Of a stretch of DNA of 64,000 bases, positions 34,044 through 42,834 are shown piece after piece (the first letter of the stretch is position 1; each line of letters opens with the position of its first letter). The notes under the pieces were generated by a model. The model worked only from the letters and a program-made list of their open reading frames with translations. It did not search any database and was not told the origin of the DNA. Location: positions 124,001 to 188,000 of the forward strand of contig JAHBSI010000005.1 in the NCBI GenBank assembly GCA_019639195.1, given 5' to 3'. The DNA comes from Acidobacteriota bacterium. Lineage in GTDB: Bacteria > Acidobacteriota > Blastocatellia > Pyrinomonadales > Pyrinomonadaceae. The translations under genes were made by a program, and so were the position numbers.

Positions 34044-36152
34044 TTAATTATCGTTGATCAAGTCATCAACGGAGACCTTCTTTGCCTTTGCGGGGGTCGC
34101 AGCGGCGGCGGGTTTTGCTTCGGGTTTTGCGGGCTTTGCCTCAGCGATCTGTGGCCGAGGTTTGGCCTCGCGGGTCGGTTCAACTGCGGCCTTCTCAGGC
34201 TCGACAGGAGAACTCTCTTGAGCAGCCTGCTGCTCGGCAGCAGCGGGCTGGGTTTCAGCGACCGGCTGAGCGGAAGGCTCAGATCCAACGGTTGCAGTAA
34301 CAGGCGCCGTCTGGGTTTCTGCAGGTTTGCTGCTTCCGCCCATCGAGCTCAGCATCCAGATACCGACCGCAAGTACGATCAATGCGACGGCACCGATACC
34401 AATGAATTTGATCGGGGAACCATTTGATTCCGATTCCGCAGCTCCGAAGGAATGGGCTGCCGATCCGAACGAGGGTTCAACCGACTCCTTCACCGCCCGT
34501 TTTGCCGAGGCTGCTGATTCGACAACCGGGTACGCATTCGTTTCGACACGAGTGTGAACGCCTCCGAATGGTTCATCTACATTTGAGTGTGTGAGTACAG
34601 CAGTTTCTGCTTTTTCTTCAGCGGCCGGCTCCGATTCTGAAGGAGCAACTTCATCAATAAACGGCTCCGGATGCTCTTCGATAACTTCTTCAGAGGGTGA
34701 GAACGCGACGACCGGCTCTTCCGCAACTTCCGGAATTTCGGGAGCTTCTTCTACTGGCTCCTCGGCCACGGCAGCCGATTCTTCGACTACTTCATTAGAA
34801 TACGCGATCTCGAATTCCGCCTGCGACGGCTCAGCACTCTCTTCAGCGGCCATCGCGTGTTCGGCAACAGCCTCTTGAACGGGTTCTTCGTCCGCGTACG
34901 CTGTCACGGTATCTTTGTCTTCGCTTGCCAGATCGGCACCGAACTGACCAGAAACAGGAACGGCCGCGACTGCCGGTGCAAGCGGGATCTCAAGAAGATC
35001 GTCAAGGTCATCTGTCTTTGCGACCGGTGCGACCGGCTGCGAAACAACGGCGACAGGAGCGGCTTCCGCTTCAACATGCTGCGGTGTTTCTTCGACCGGC
35101 GCAGGAGCTTCTTCAACGTGCTGCGGGGCCTCTTCGACCGGTTCAGGAACTTCTTCAAGCGACTGCGGAACTTCCTCAATATGCTGAGGAGCTTCTTCAA
35201 CAGTTTCTGAAACTGCCTCGGCCGCGTGTTCAACACTTTCGACCGCCTGAGGAACATTCTCGACCGGCGGCGCAGCAACTTCGACTGGCGGAGCGACAGC
35301 GATCGGCATTGATGTCGGCATTGCAGGCTGCATCAGAGCTGCCTCGAGCGAATCGTCACGCAGTTCGCGCTTGAGCGAAAGCATCTTCATCAGCTCGCTT
35401 GCCGCCTTCTGCGGTACGTTCGGATTCACGCTGTCGATCGATGTGAGCGGATCTTTGCCGGAATCGTGTATTTCGATCAGGCGTTCGAGGGCAGATTTTG
35501 GTGCTGATCCGGATAGCAGGTAATAGAAGACGGCCGCGATCGAATAAAGGTCGGTGCGATGATCGGGGGCGGCGTCAAGGAGGGCAAGGCTGGCCTCATT
35601 ATAGTCGGCGGTGATCGCCTTTTGCGATGCGAAATCAAGGGTTTCCCAGATCGCCTCAAGCGGCAGATACGGTGAGTCGGATGGATTGCTGCCGAGGATC
35701 TGGCCGCGCTCAAAGAATGCGAGTTTGAGCGTGCCGTCAAGGCCGGTTCGGAAATAGAGCGGCGATATCTCGATCAGTTTCGCATTCGGGAACTGCTTTC
35801 GGATCTGTGCGACCGAATCCACTATCGGGCGGATCCGTTCGCAAAGTTTGGTGACCTCGGCACCGTTGTGACGGTCGCTGCCGAGGTCCCAGGGGCCCGC
35901 AGTTGCGAGCGGTTCAGTGACAAGATACGCACGGCCGTTCTCGTTAAAACGATCGGCGATCCCCAAGATACCGTTACCGCGGTATTTTGTGTTCGAGTTA
36001 CCAAAGAGCGTAAGGCCGGCGTTTTCGCAAAGCAAAACGGCCTTAGCTGCTAGGTTGTCTTGTGCCTCGTAGATGGTGTGTGACGAGCTTGAGGCGAGTA
36101 TTTGGCTGACGCGGAAGCGTCCTTGGCGGAGAATCGAATTTGTGGATAGCAT
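34044..36152 (-). CDS. Membrane-anchored pseudokinase with a Pro/Glu-rich repeat stalk
   Basis: 702 residues. The first ~285 resemble a Ser/Thr kinase fold, with the late-lobe segment HRTDLYSIAAVFYYLLSGSAP kept. The catalytic HRD and DFG motifs and the ATP-binding lysine are not recognisable, so it is a pseudokinase. Residues about 290-560 are a repetitive linker of units like VEEAPQHVEEAPAPVEE. A single hydrophobic segment (about 578-600) follows, then a Pro/Ala/Lys-rich tail. Start has no strong ribosome-binding site but a good promoter is upstream. It likely anchors a cytosolic scaffold. Confidence 0.75.
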   Translation of the reverse strand: MLSTNSILRQGRFRVSQILASSSSHTIYEAQDNLAAKAVLLCENAGLTLFGNSNTKYRGNGILGIADRFNENGRAYLVTEPLATAGPWDLGSDRHNGAEVTKLCERIRPIVDSVAQIRKQFPNAKLIEISPLYFRTGLDGTLKLAFFERGQILGSNPSDSPYLPLEAIWETLDFASQKAITADYNEASLALLDAAPDHRTDLYSIAAVFYYLLSGSAPKSALERLIEIHDSGKDPLTSIDSVNPNVPQKAASELMKMLSLKRELRDDSLEAALMQPAMPTSMPIAVAPPVEVAAPPVENVPQAVESVEHAAEAVSETVEEAPQHIEEVPQSLEEVPEPVEEAPQHVEEAPAPVEETPQHVEAEAAPVAVVSQPVAPVAKTDDLDDLLEIPLAPAVAAVPVSGQFGADLASEDKDTVTAYADEEPVQEAVAEHAMAAEESAEPSQAEFEIAYSNEVVEESAAVAEEPVEEAPEIPEVAEEPVVAFSPSEEVIEEHPEPFIDEVAPSESEPAAEEKAETAVLTHSNVDEPFGGVHTRVETNAYPVVESAASAKRAVKESVEPSFGSAAHSFGAAESESNGSPIKFIGIGAVALIVLAVGIWMLSSMGGSSKPAETQTAPVTATVGSEPSAQPVAETQPAAAEQQAAQESSPVEPEKAAVEPTREAKPRPQIAEAKPAKPEAKPAAAATPAKAKKVSVDDLINDN

Positions 36153-36191
36153 GGCGTTTTATCAGGTAGGCGGGAAGTATCCCGATACGCC

Positions 36192-36220
36192 ATTATATGC
36201 ACAATACGTACAAAAGTAAA
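36192..36220 (-). promoter_or_regulatory. Sigma70-type promoter of the pseudokinase gene
   Basis: TTTACT (36220-36215), 17 bases, TATAAT (36197-36192) on the minus strand, about 40 nt before the start. Confidence 0.6.
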
Positions 36221-36262
36221 CAAAAATGTTTAAATAATTTTAACTATCCGGATTTTGATGCC

Positions 36263-37015
36263 TTACTGCTTTGAATCGATGCCTCGGCGGTAATCGGGAC
36301 CCGTTATTTCTACGCTTTTGCACATCTCGAAAAGGCGCGAGCGCGTTCGAACTCCGATCCTGTCTTCGAGCGTTTCTTCACGTTCATTGGGACGCGAATC
36401 GAGGTAATTTGTTGTAAAGACAGTAAGTTTCTTGTCGTTATAACGAGTGTTTATGATGTGTCCAAGCGTGTCGCGGACCCAATCGGTGGGCTTTGAAGCA
36501 CCGAGCTCGTCGAGAACCAGAACTTCGGTGTTCAACACCGGCGCCAGGACGCTCAGCTCGGACGTGAACGTATTCGGGTTGTAGGAATCCTGGATTTCCT
36601 TGAGAAGCGCTCCGAATTCGTAGAAGAGGCAGCTAAAACCTCTCTCAGCAAGTCCCTTAAGGATCGAGACGGCAAGGTGAGTCTTCCCGACGCCGACCGT
36701 TCCCATAAAGATCAGTCCGCGATCGACGGCCGGATACTCCATCGTAAAGGTCGTTGCATATCGAAGAGCTGCGGTCTGAGAGGGATTCTGCGGTTTGTAG
36801 TTCGAGAAATGACAGTTGTCGTACCTTCGCGGTAGTTTCGCGCGCTTTGACTGATCTGCATCATCGCGCACTACGCGGCAGAAACATCGTTTGGCGCCGT
36901 CGGCCGTCAACTCGATCCCCGTGCCGAAGCAACGCGGGCATTGCGACGGATCTTCCGGTGTTTTCGAACGCTCGACTGCCCTAAGAGAAGGTTTTTGGCT
37001 CGTACCGTGTGTCAT
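36263..37015 (-). CDS. DnaC/IstB-like AAA+ ATPase
   Basis: 250 residues from the ATG at 37015. A cysteine cluster CPRCFGTGIELTADG followed by CFCR is followed by an AAA+ core: Walker A GTVGVGKTH near residue 115, Walker B VLVLDELGAS, and VFTTNYLD (sensor I). The layout matches DnaC-like helicase loaders and IS21 IstB proteins. No IstA transposase or terminal repeats are near, so a helicase-loader-type role is more likely. A longer start (37081) is possible but unsupported. Confidence 0.82.
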   Translation of the reverse strand: MTHGTSQKPSLRAVERSKTPEDPSQCPRCFGTGIELTADGAKRCFCRVVRDDADQSKRAKLPRRYDNCHFSNYKPQNPSQTAALRYATTFTMEYPAVDRGLIFMGTVGVGKTHLAVSILKGLAERGFSCLFYEFGALLKEIQDSYNPNTFTSELSVLAPVLNTEVLVLDELGASKPTDWVRDTLGHIINTRYNDKKLTVFTTNYLDSRPNEREETLEDRIGVRTRSRLFEMCKSVEITGPDYRRGIDSKQ

Positions 37016-37138
37016 AACTAATGTGAAGGGTGAGTAGTATAACACCGCGGATTCAGCTTTTGGAACTCGAAGCTTGAGCAAGCGTAATGTATATTGAAAA
37101 CTTTATGTGCCGCATGTGCCGCCGCATCTATATTTCTA

Positions 37139-37597
37139 ATGGGATTAATACGAAGCTTACTCATCAAACTCAAACTCGCTGACCTTTCCGCTGACCGTAC
37201 GCCGATCACGGTCATGCTTCTCGATGACGACGAACGGCGGCATCGCTGGTTCATAAAGAGGTTCGCGGGCGACGAGATCGATATTGCCGCAAACGTCGAA
37301 GACGCCAAGGCCTTTCTTGCCGAGAGAAGCTACGATGCGATCTTCCTCGATCACGACCTTCTTCCGCACCATTACGAAACGAACGACCACGATGACTATC
37401 ATCAGACGGGTTTTGAGGTCGCAAAGTGGCTGGCGGAGAATCCGACGCTCCAGCGTGCGGCGACGATCATCGTGCATACACGAAATGCCGACGCGGCGAT
37501 CCCAATGGTGCAGTGCCTGCGTGAATCGGGCCGCTCGGTCGAATACTGTGCGTTCCCGATGCTGGACCTCAAGATCAAGAATTACTGGAAGCGTTAG
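37139..37597 (+). CDS. Receiver-like protein (cyclic-phosphate processing receiver type)
   Basis: 153 residues from ATG 37139 (a TTG at 37094 would add 15). After a short hydrophobic N-terminus, ITVMLLDDDERRHRWFIKRF and the following IFLDHDL give an acidic receiver-like active site, and DYHQTGFEVAKWLAENP with IIVHTRN follow. This resembles the cREC family, predicted by others to act on cyclic phosphates; no experimental role is known to me. Histidine-rich LPHHYETNDHDDYH segment is distinctive. Its neighbours are rarA and the DnaC-like gene, on the other strand. Confidence 0.65.
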   Translation: MGLIRSLLIKLKLADLSADRTPITVMLLDDDERRHRWFIKRFAGDEIDIAANVEDAKAFLAERSYDAIFLDHDLLPHHYETNDHDDYHQTGFEVAKWLAENPTLQRAATIIVHTRNADAAIPMVQCLRESGRSVEYCAFPMLDLKIKNYWKR

Positions 37598-37600
37598 CGG

Positions 37601-38731
37601 CTACTTAAAATACTTCTTTCCACGCAGTTTTTCCGGCATCAGATCGCCTTCCGGATCGTTGCCTTCGTCCTTGCCGTAGCCGAGGTCTTTCATCAGACGC
37701 GTCGGAGCATTTCTTATCTTCATCGGAACGGGAAGGTTGCCGAATCGCTTTGCGTCCTGCGAAGCCTCGCCGATCGCGTTTGTCGCCGAACGATCTTTGG
37801 CGGCGTTTGCAAGGTATGCGACTCCGTGTGCAAGGTTCAACGCGCACTCGGGCATGCCGATCGTCTCGACCGCACGAAAGACCGCGTTCGCGACAACGAG
37901 CGCCGTCGGCTGTGCGAGCCCGATGTCTTCCGAAGCGAATATCACCATCCGACGTGCGATGAACTTCGGGTCTTCGCCGGATTCGAGCATTCTTGCAAGG
38001 TAATACATCGCGGCGTCCGCCTTGCTTGCGCGCATCGACTTTATGAACGCCGAGATGACGTTGTAATGTTCCTCGCCTTTCTTGTCATAGCGTAGGAATT
38101 TCGCTTGCAGCGTTTCTTTAAGCGTCTCGACGGTGATCTCGTCATAGAGCTGCACTGTGCTCTCGAGCATCGAGATCGCCTGGCGGGCGTCGCCGTTCGC
38201 CATCTCGATCAGCCAATCGCGAGCTTCCTTGCCGATCGCAAGGCCTGTTCTGTCAAAGATCGCGGACATATTCTCAGGCGTGAGTTCTTCAAAGACGAAG
38301 ACCCGCAGCCGTGACAGCAACGCGGGGATCACCTCAAAGCTAGGGTTCTCGGTCGTCGCACCAATAAGGACGAGCTCGCCGTTCTCGACAAACGGCAGCA
38401 GAAAGTCCTGCTGAGCCTTATTGAAGCGATGGATCTCATCGAGGAAAAGCACCTTTGGACGGCCTTCCGCCGCCTCTGCCTTCAATATCTTGCGAATATC
38501 TTCCTTGCCTGCCGAAACTGCCGAAAGCTCGTAAAAATCCGCGTTGATCGCGTTCGCGTAGATCCTTGCGAGCGTTGTTTTGCCCGTGCCCGGAGTGCCC
38601 CAAAGAATGAATGAGAATATATGGCCGTTCTCGATCGCAAGCCGCAAAGGCTTGCCGGCCCCGACAAGATGCTCCTGCCCGACAAATCCGTCGAGCCCAT
38701 CCGGCCTTATCCTATTCGCAAGCGGCTCCAT
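37601..38731 (-). CDS. rarA: Replication-associated recombination protein A (AAA+ ATPase)
   Basis: 376 residues from the ATG at 38731. The clamp-loader-like AAA+ core has Walker A GTPGTGKTTLA, Walker B VLFLDEIHRFNKAQQDFLL, sensor GATTENPSFEV, and the C-terminal RarA region (ISAFIKSMRASKADAAMYYLARML, FGNLPVPMKIRNAPT). RarA acts at stalled replication forks. A TTG at 38746 would extend it by 5 residues. Stops 3 nt from the receiver-like gene on the other strand. Confidence 0.95.
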   Translation of the reverse strand: MEPLANRIRPDGLDGFVGQEHLVGAGKPLRLAIENGHIFSFILWGTPGTGKTTLARIYANAINADFYELSAVSAGKEDIRKILKAEAAEGRPKVLFLDEIHRFNKAQQDFLLPFVENGELVLIGATTENPSFEVIPALLSRLRVFVFEELTPENMSAIFDRTGLAIGKEARDWLIEMANGDARQAISMLESTVQLYDEITVETLKETLQAKFLRYDKKGEEHYNVISAFIKSMRASKADAAMYYLARMLESGEDPKFIARRMVIFASEDIGLAQPTALVVANAVFRAVETIGMPECALNLAHGVAYLANAAKDRSATNAIGEASQDAKRFGNLPVPMKIRNAPTRLMKDLGYGKDEGNDPEGDLMPEKLRGKKYFK

Positions 38732-38800
38732 ATATCTAAGACCCAAAGTATAACGTAGGTTAGTGTAGCCCGATCAGTGTAGGTGGGCTCTCGAGTGTCG

Positions 38801-38862
38801 AATTCAATATGCACTGTAGCCCTTCGATAACAAGTCCGTCGTGGTTGTGTGAGTATTGAATT
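38801..38862. repeat. Perfect 9-bp inverted repeat in the rarA/tRNA intergenic
   Basis: AATTCAATA (38801-38809) and TATTGAATT (38854-38862), 44 bases apart. Nothing else is recognised in the 38747-38996 stretch, which has no supported gene. Confidence 0.35.
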
Positions 38863-38996
38863 GTGCTAACTGGACAAACGTCTGACCGACCTCTAACGCC
38901 GTCTCCCACACTCCAACCTCACAACAACCAAACAGAAAGCTCGGAATAAGTAAAAGGGAAGAAGTTAAAAGAGAAAAAGACGAAGATCAAAAGAAT

Positions 38997-39072
<76 letters not shown>

Positions 39073-39211
39073 TGTTTTGTGCGGTGCGAATCTAAATATC
39101 TTTGATACGCGAATTTATGAGTGTAAATAAGGCTGGTTTAGGTTGTCAAACCGCCGCTTGCGCTTGGCAGCGGGAGCGTGGTTTCATTTATAAATAAAAG
39201 CGAGGTATTTA

Positions 39212-39658
39212 ATGTCAAAGTTTTTTGCGATCACACTTCTTTTTACGTTAACGGCCATTGGGGCCGCGTGCGGCGCTTCGGGTACGTCTGATGCTAACGC
39301 CGCTGCAAATGCGAACAGCAACGGCGGCTCGGTGAAGACGAATCTCGATCCCGCGAATCTCCCCGAAGGTTTCGATCCGAAGCCGATCCAGCCATCGGCG
39401 AACGAAACTCCAGGCATTCCAAAAGACCCGATGAAGGTCGAAAAGGGAACCACGCCGACGCCCGGCATTCCTAGTCAGGAGGAACTAAAACGCGGAGCAA
39501 AGCCCGGAGCAACACCGACGCCGGGCATCCCGAGCAAGGCCGAACTTGAGAAGATGCGTAAGGCCGCATCCAACGTCAACGCCGTGCCGCCCGGCGCTTC
39601 GGACAACGTTCCGACGATGAAGAGTATGAAGCGGATCCAGAACGTCAATAAGCAGTAG
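39212..39658 (+). CDS. Small secreted/lipoprotein-like protein with a TPTPGIPS repeat
   Basis: 148 residues. A hydrophobic N-terminus ends in GAACGA, possibly a lipobox with the cysteine at residue 20. The body is low complexity, with three TPGIP copies (TPGIPKDP, TPTPGIPSQEEL, TPTPGIPSKAEL), and is rich in Asn and Ala near the start. A GAGGT site lies before the ATG. No family recognised; likely a surface-attached or periplasmic filler protein. Confidence 0.7.
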   Translation: MSKFFAITLLFTLTAIGAACGASGTSDANAAANANSNGGSVKTNLDPANLPEGFDPKPIQPSANETPGIPKDPMKVEKGTTPTPGIPSQEELKRGAKPGATPTPGIPSKAELEKMRKAASNVNAVPPGASDNVPTMKSMKRIQNVNKQ

Positions 39659-39733
39659 ATCCGGAGTCCACGTTTAGCACCAGCCCGCACGCCTGCAAGT
39701 TAGATCCCGGCGTGTGGGCCATCATGGCATCCA

Positions 39734-39986
39734 ATGCCCTTACTGTCGTGCGGGCTTCGGCAACCGTGCGGGCTTTCGGCAACGTCTCCGCTTGAAGCAG
39801 ATGCCCTTACTGTCGTGCGGGCTTCGGCAACCGTGCGGGCTTTCGGCAACGTCTCCGCTTGAAGCAGATGCCCTTACTGTCGTGCGGGCTTCGGCAACCG
39901 TGCGGGCTTTCTGCAACGTCTCCGTTTGGAGTAGATGCCCTTACTGTCGTGCGGGCTTCGGCAACCGTGCGGGCTTCCGGCAACTT
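39734..39986. repeat. 3.75 tandem copies of a 67-bp unit just downstream of recA
   Basis: Copies start at 39734, 39801, 39868 and 39935, each 67 bases; the fourth is cut short. Units 1 and 2 look identical and unit 3 has four substitutions. Each unit holds an inverted repeat GCCC-TTACTGTCGTGC-GGGC and a repeated GTGCGGGCTT(T)CGGCAAC. 67 is not a multiple of three, so it is not coding. It occupies nearly all of the 330-base gap between the lipoprotein gene and recA. Confidence 0.9.
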
Positions 39987-39989
39987 CGG

Positions 39990-41000
39990 CTAGTTCGCTG
40001 CTGCGTCCGCTTTCACAAAGCCCAGTGCGACCTTGACGTCATTCTCGATGCGTTCGGTCAGCTCCGGCGTGTTCTTGAGCAGCGTTTTTACATTCTCGCG
40101 GCCCTGGCCGAGACGCTCGCCCGAGTAAGAGAACCACGCGCCTGCCTTCTCGACAACATTGTGATTGACGGCAAGATCGATAAGATCGCCCTCACGCGAA
40201 ATGCCTTCACCGTACATAATATCGAATTCCGTCTCGCGGAATGGCGGTGCACATTTGTTCTTTACGACCTTCACGCGTGTGCGATTGCCAACAACCTTAT
40301 CGCCGTCCTTGATGGCACCGATACGGCGAATATCAAGTCGCACGCTCGAGTAGAATTTCAGCGCCTTGCCGCCAGTCGTCGTTTCCGGCGAACCAAAGAA
40401 CACGCCGATCTTTTCGCGCAGCTGGTTGATGAAGATAAAACATGTGCGCGAATTCGCGACGATCGCCGTTATCTTCCGGAGTGCCTGCGACATCAGGCGA
40501 GCCTGCAGGCCGGGAAGCGAATCGCCCATTTCGCCATCCAATTCAGCTCGCGGAACGAGGGCCGCGACCGAATCGATCACGATCACGTCAACACTGTTCG
40601 AGCGAACGAGAGTCTCGGCGATCTCAAGCGCCTGCTCGCCTGAATCGGGCTGGGAAATGAGCATATCGTCGATGTTTACGCCAAGTTTGCCCGCATATTC
40701 CGGGTCCATTGCGTGCTCCGCGTCGATATATGCACAAACTCCGCCGTCACGCTGTGCAGAAGCGACGACCTGAAGGGCAAGCGTCGTCTTTCCGGAGCTT
40801 TCGGGCCCGTAAACTTCGACGATGCGGCCCCGTGGGAAGCCGCCGACGCCGATCGCGGCATCAAGGCTGAGGCAGTTCGTCGAGATCGCGCCGGCTTCGT
40901 CATGCGGACGCTCTCCGAGACGCATTATCGCCCCTTTTCCGAATTTTTTCTCGATCTGTGCAAGTGCGGACTCGATCGCTTTTCCTTTGTCTGTGCTCAT
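39990..41000 (-). CDS. recA: Recombinase A
   Basis: 336 residues. The ATPase core has Walker [10 protein letters not shown] near residue 66, the [11 protein letters not shown] and [14 protein letters not shown] segments, Walker [15 protein letters not shown], loop L2 with [17 protein letters not shown], and the C-terminal domain. It drives strand exchange and LexA cleavage. No recX follows. A 17-base-spaced promoter lies 50 nt upstream; I saw no LexA-type operator. Tandem repeats lie just after the stop. Confidence 0.97.
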   Translation of the reverse strand: MSTDKGKAIESALAQIEKKFGKGAIMRLGERPHDEAGAISTNCLSLDAAIGVGGFPRGRIVEVYGPESSGKTTLALQVVASAQRDGGVCAYIDAEHAMDPEYAGKLGVNIDDMLISQPDSGEQALEIAETLVRSNSVDVIVIDSVAALVPRAELDGEMGDSLPGLQARLMSQALRKITAIVANSRTCFIFINQLREKIGVFFGSPETTTGGKALKFYSSVRLDIRRIGAIKDGDKVVGNRTRVKVVKNKCAPPFRETEFDIMYGEGISREGDLIDLAVNHNVVEKAGAWFSYSGERLGQGRENVKTLLKNTPELTERIENDVKVALGFVKADAAAN

Positions 41001-41052
41001 AAGTGTTTATTTCCGTGGAGGTTACGCGTTTGCTCCATTCGCGTCGATTTAG

Positions 41053-41081
41053 ATGATACACAATTGCTGCAAAGAATGCAA
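41053..41081 (-). promoter_or_regulatory. Putative recA promoter
   Basis: TTGCAT (41081-41076), 17 bases, TATCAT (41058-41053) on the minus strand, leaving a leader of about 45 nt. Confidence 0.55.
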
Positions 41082-41175
41082 GAGCGTTGCACTTATGAAA
41101 CAATCTTTTTTTGAAAATTATTCTGGGAACAGAAGTTTCGATGAGTGTAAGCGATTTAGCATCGAGAGGGCAAAT

Positions 41176-41184
41176 TGGTAAAAT
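41176..41184 (+). promoter_or_regulatory. Extended -10 element (TGGTAAAAT) before the alkaline phosphatase gene
   Basis: 36 nt before the ATG at 41220, giving a leader of about 30 nt. Confidence 0.4.
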
Positions 41185-41219
41185 GCTTGAATACCGCCGA
41201 CCAAAAAGGGAAGAAATCT

Positions 41220-42827
41220 ATGAAATTCGTGATCTCGCTGTTAACTCTCGTTTGTTTGACCGCGCTCGTTATTGCGCAAGTCCCGAAACCTCCATTTCCG
41301 GTGAAACGAGCCGAAACCCCCGAAACCTGGAAGCGCGACGGCTGGGCCGCCATTGACCGGGCAAAGGCCACTAAGCCGATCTTGCCAAAGAAGGGAAAGC
41401 CGAAGAACGTAATACTTTTCATCGGCGATGGAATGGGCGTTTCGACCATCACGGCGGCTCGGATCCTCGAAGGTCAGCTCCGAGGTGAGAGCGGTGAGGA
41501 GAACCGCCTGAGCTTTGAGAATTTTCCGTATTCGGCTCTCTCAAAAACGTACTCGACAAACCAGCAGACCTCGGATTCCGCGCCGACCATGAGCGCGATA
41601 ATTACGGGCGTCAAGACAGATGAGGGCATCTTGTCGGTCAACCAAAATGTCGTTCACGATGATTACCGGACCGTAAAGGGCAACGAGGCGAAAACTCTGC
41701 TCGAATACGCTGAAGAAGCAGGCCTTTCGACCGGTATCGTCTCGACGGCAAGAGTGACACATGCGACACCGGGAGCTTGCTATGCGCATACCGCGAATCG
41801 GAATTGGGAATCAGATGCCGACATCAAAAGGAGGAACCCGGCCGCGTATGAAGCGGGCTTTCCAGACATCGCTCGGCAACTGATCGAGAGTCCTTACGGC
41901 GACGGTCCGGAAGTGGTTTTAAGCGGCGGCCGTTCGAAGTTCATGACCTTCGATCAGACGGACCCCGAATATCCTGACAAGCACGGAGAAAGGCTCGATA
42001 GACGCGACCTCATCAAGGAATGGGTCGATAAGCGGGATGATTCAAAGTACGTCTGGAACCAGAAAGATTTTGACAAGATCAATCCAAAGAAAACAAAGCA
42101 TTTGATGGGGCTTTTTGAGCCGTCGTACATGCGTTATTCCTTTGACAGGAAAAACGACAAGGCGGGCGAGCCGTCCCTTGCCGAGATGACCTCGAAATCC
42201 ATCGACATTCTTTCGAGAAACAAGAAAGGCTATTTCCTGATGGTCGAGGGCGGACGCATCGATCATGGCAGTCATGCGGGCAATGCATATCGTGCACTGA
42301 CCGATACTATCGCACTTTCTGATGCAGTCAGAACAGCGGTCTCAAAGGTCGATCTTCAGAACACGCTGATCGTAGTTACGGCCGATCACAGCCACACGCT
42401 CGTGATCCAGGGCTATCCCGCCCGCGGGAATGACATTCTCGGACTCGTGCGCCAGGTGGATGACAACGGCAATATCGAGCCCGGTTATCACAAAGACAAA
42501 CTTGGCCTGCCGTACACGACGCTTTCGTATGCGAACGGCAAAGGCTATCAGGGCGAAACGAACGAACAGCCCGCCGGGCCGAAGAAATGCTGCGAGGATT
42601 ATAAAAAGGCGAAACCTAACATTTACGGACGGTTTGACCTCTCAAACGTCAATACGGACGACCCGGATTATCTTCAGGAAGCCGCAATTCCGCTCACCGG
42701 CGAGACACACGGCGGCGAGGACGTTGCGATATTTGCCGAAGGCTTGAACGCGTATCTATTCCGAGGTTCGATGGAAGAGAATTGGACGTTCTACGTAATG
42801 GCCGATACGCTTGGGCTTGCGAGATAA
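41220..42827 (+). CDS. Secreted alkaline phosphatase
   Basis: 535 residues from the ATG at 41220, with GGGAAGAAATC before it and the signal peptide MKFVISLLTLVCLTALVIAQ. The metal- and phosphate-binding motifs are in place: IGDGMGVSTITAAR, TSDSAPTMSAIITG (serine nucleophile in DSA), GGRIDHGSHAGNA, ADHSHTL and GETHGGEDV. It releases phosphate from monoesters outside the cytoplasm. The upstream frame to 41175 lacks a ribosome-binding site. It is followed 7 nt later by fmt. Confidence 0.92.
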   Translation: MKFVISLLTLVCLTALVIAQVPKPPFPVKRAETPETWKRDGWAAIDRAKATKPILPKKGKPKNVILFIGDGMGVSTITAARILEGQLRGESGEENRLSFENFPYSALSKTYSTNQQTSDSAPTMSAIITGVKTDEGILSVNQNVVHDDYRTVKGNEAKTLLEYAEEAGLSTGIVSTARVTHATPGACYAHTANRNWESDADIKRRNPAAYEAGFPDIARQLIESPYGDGPEVVLSGGRSKFMTFDQTDPEYPDKHGERLDRRDLIKEWVDKRDDSKYVWNQKDFDKINPKKTKHLMGLFEPSYMRYSFDRKNDKAGEPSLAEMTSKSIDILSRNKKGYFLMVEGGRIDHGSHAGNAYRALTDTIALSDAVRTAVSKVDLQNTLIVVTADHSHTLVIQGYPARGNDILGLVRQVDDNGNIEPGYHKDKLGLPYTTLSYANGKGYQGETNEQPAGPKKCCEDYKKAKPNIYGRFDLSNVNTDDPDYLQEAAIPLTGETHGGEDVAIFAEGLNAYLFRGSMEENWTFYVMADTLGLAR

Positions 42828-42834
42828 TTGCCGA

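Noticed and set aside
36263..37015. IS21 IstB transposition helper
   Set aside because: No IstA, no terminal inverted repeats, and neighbours are chromosomal genes.
39734..39986. CRISPR-like repeat array
   Set aside because: The copies are contiguous 67-bp units without unique spacers and no cas genes are nearby.
41001..41110. LexA/SOS box upstream of recA
   Set aside because: No GAAC/GTTC or CTG-N10-CAG element recognised near the promoter.
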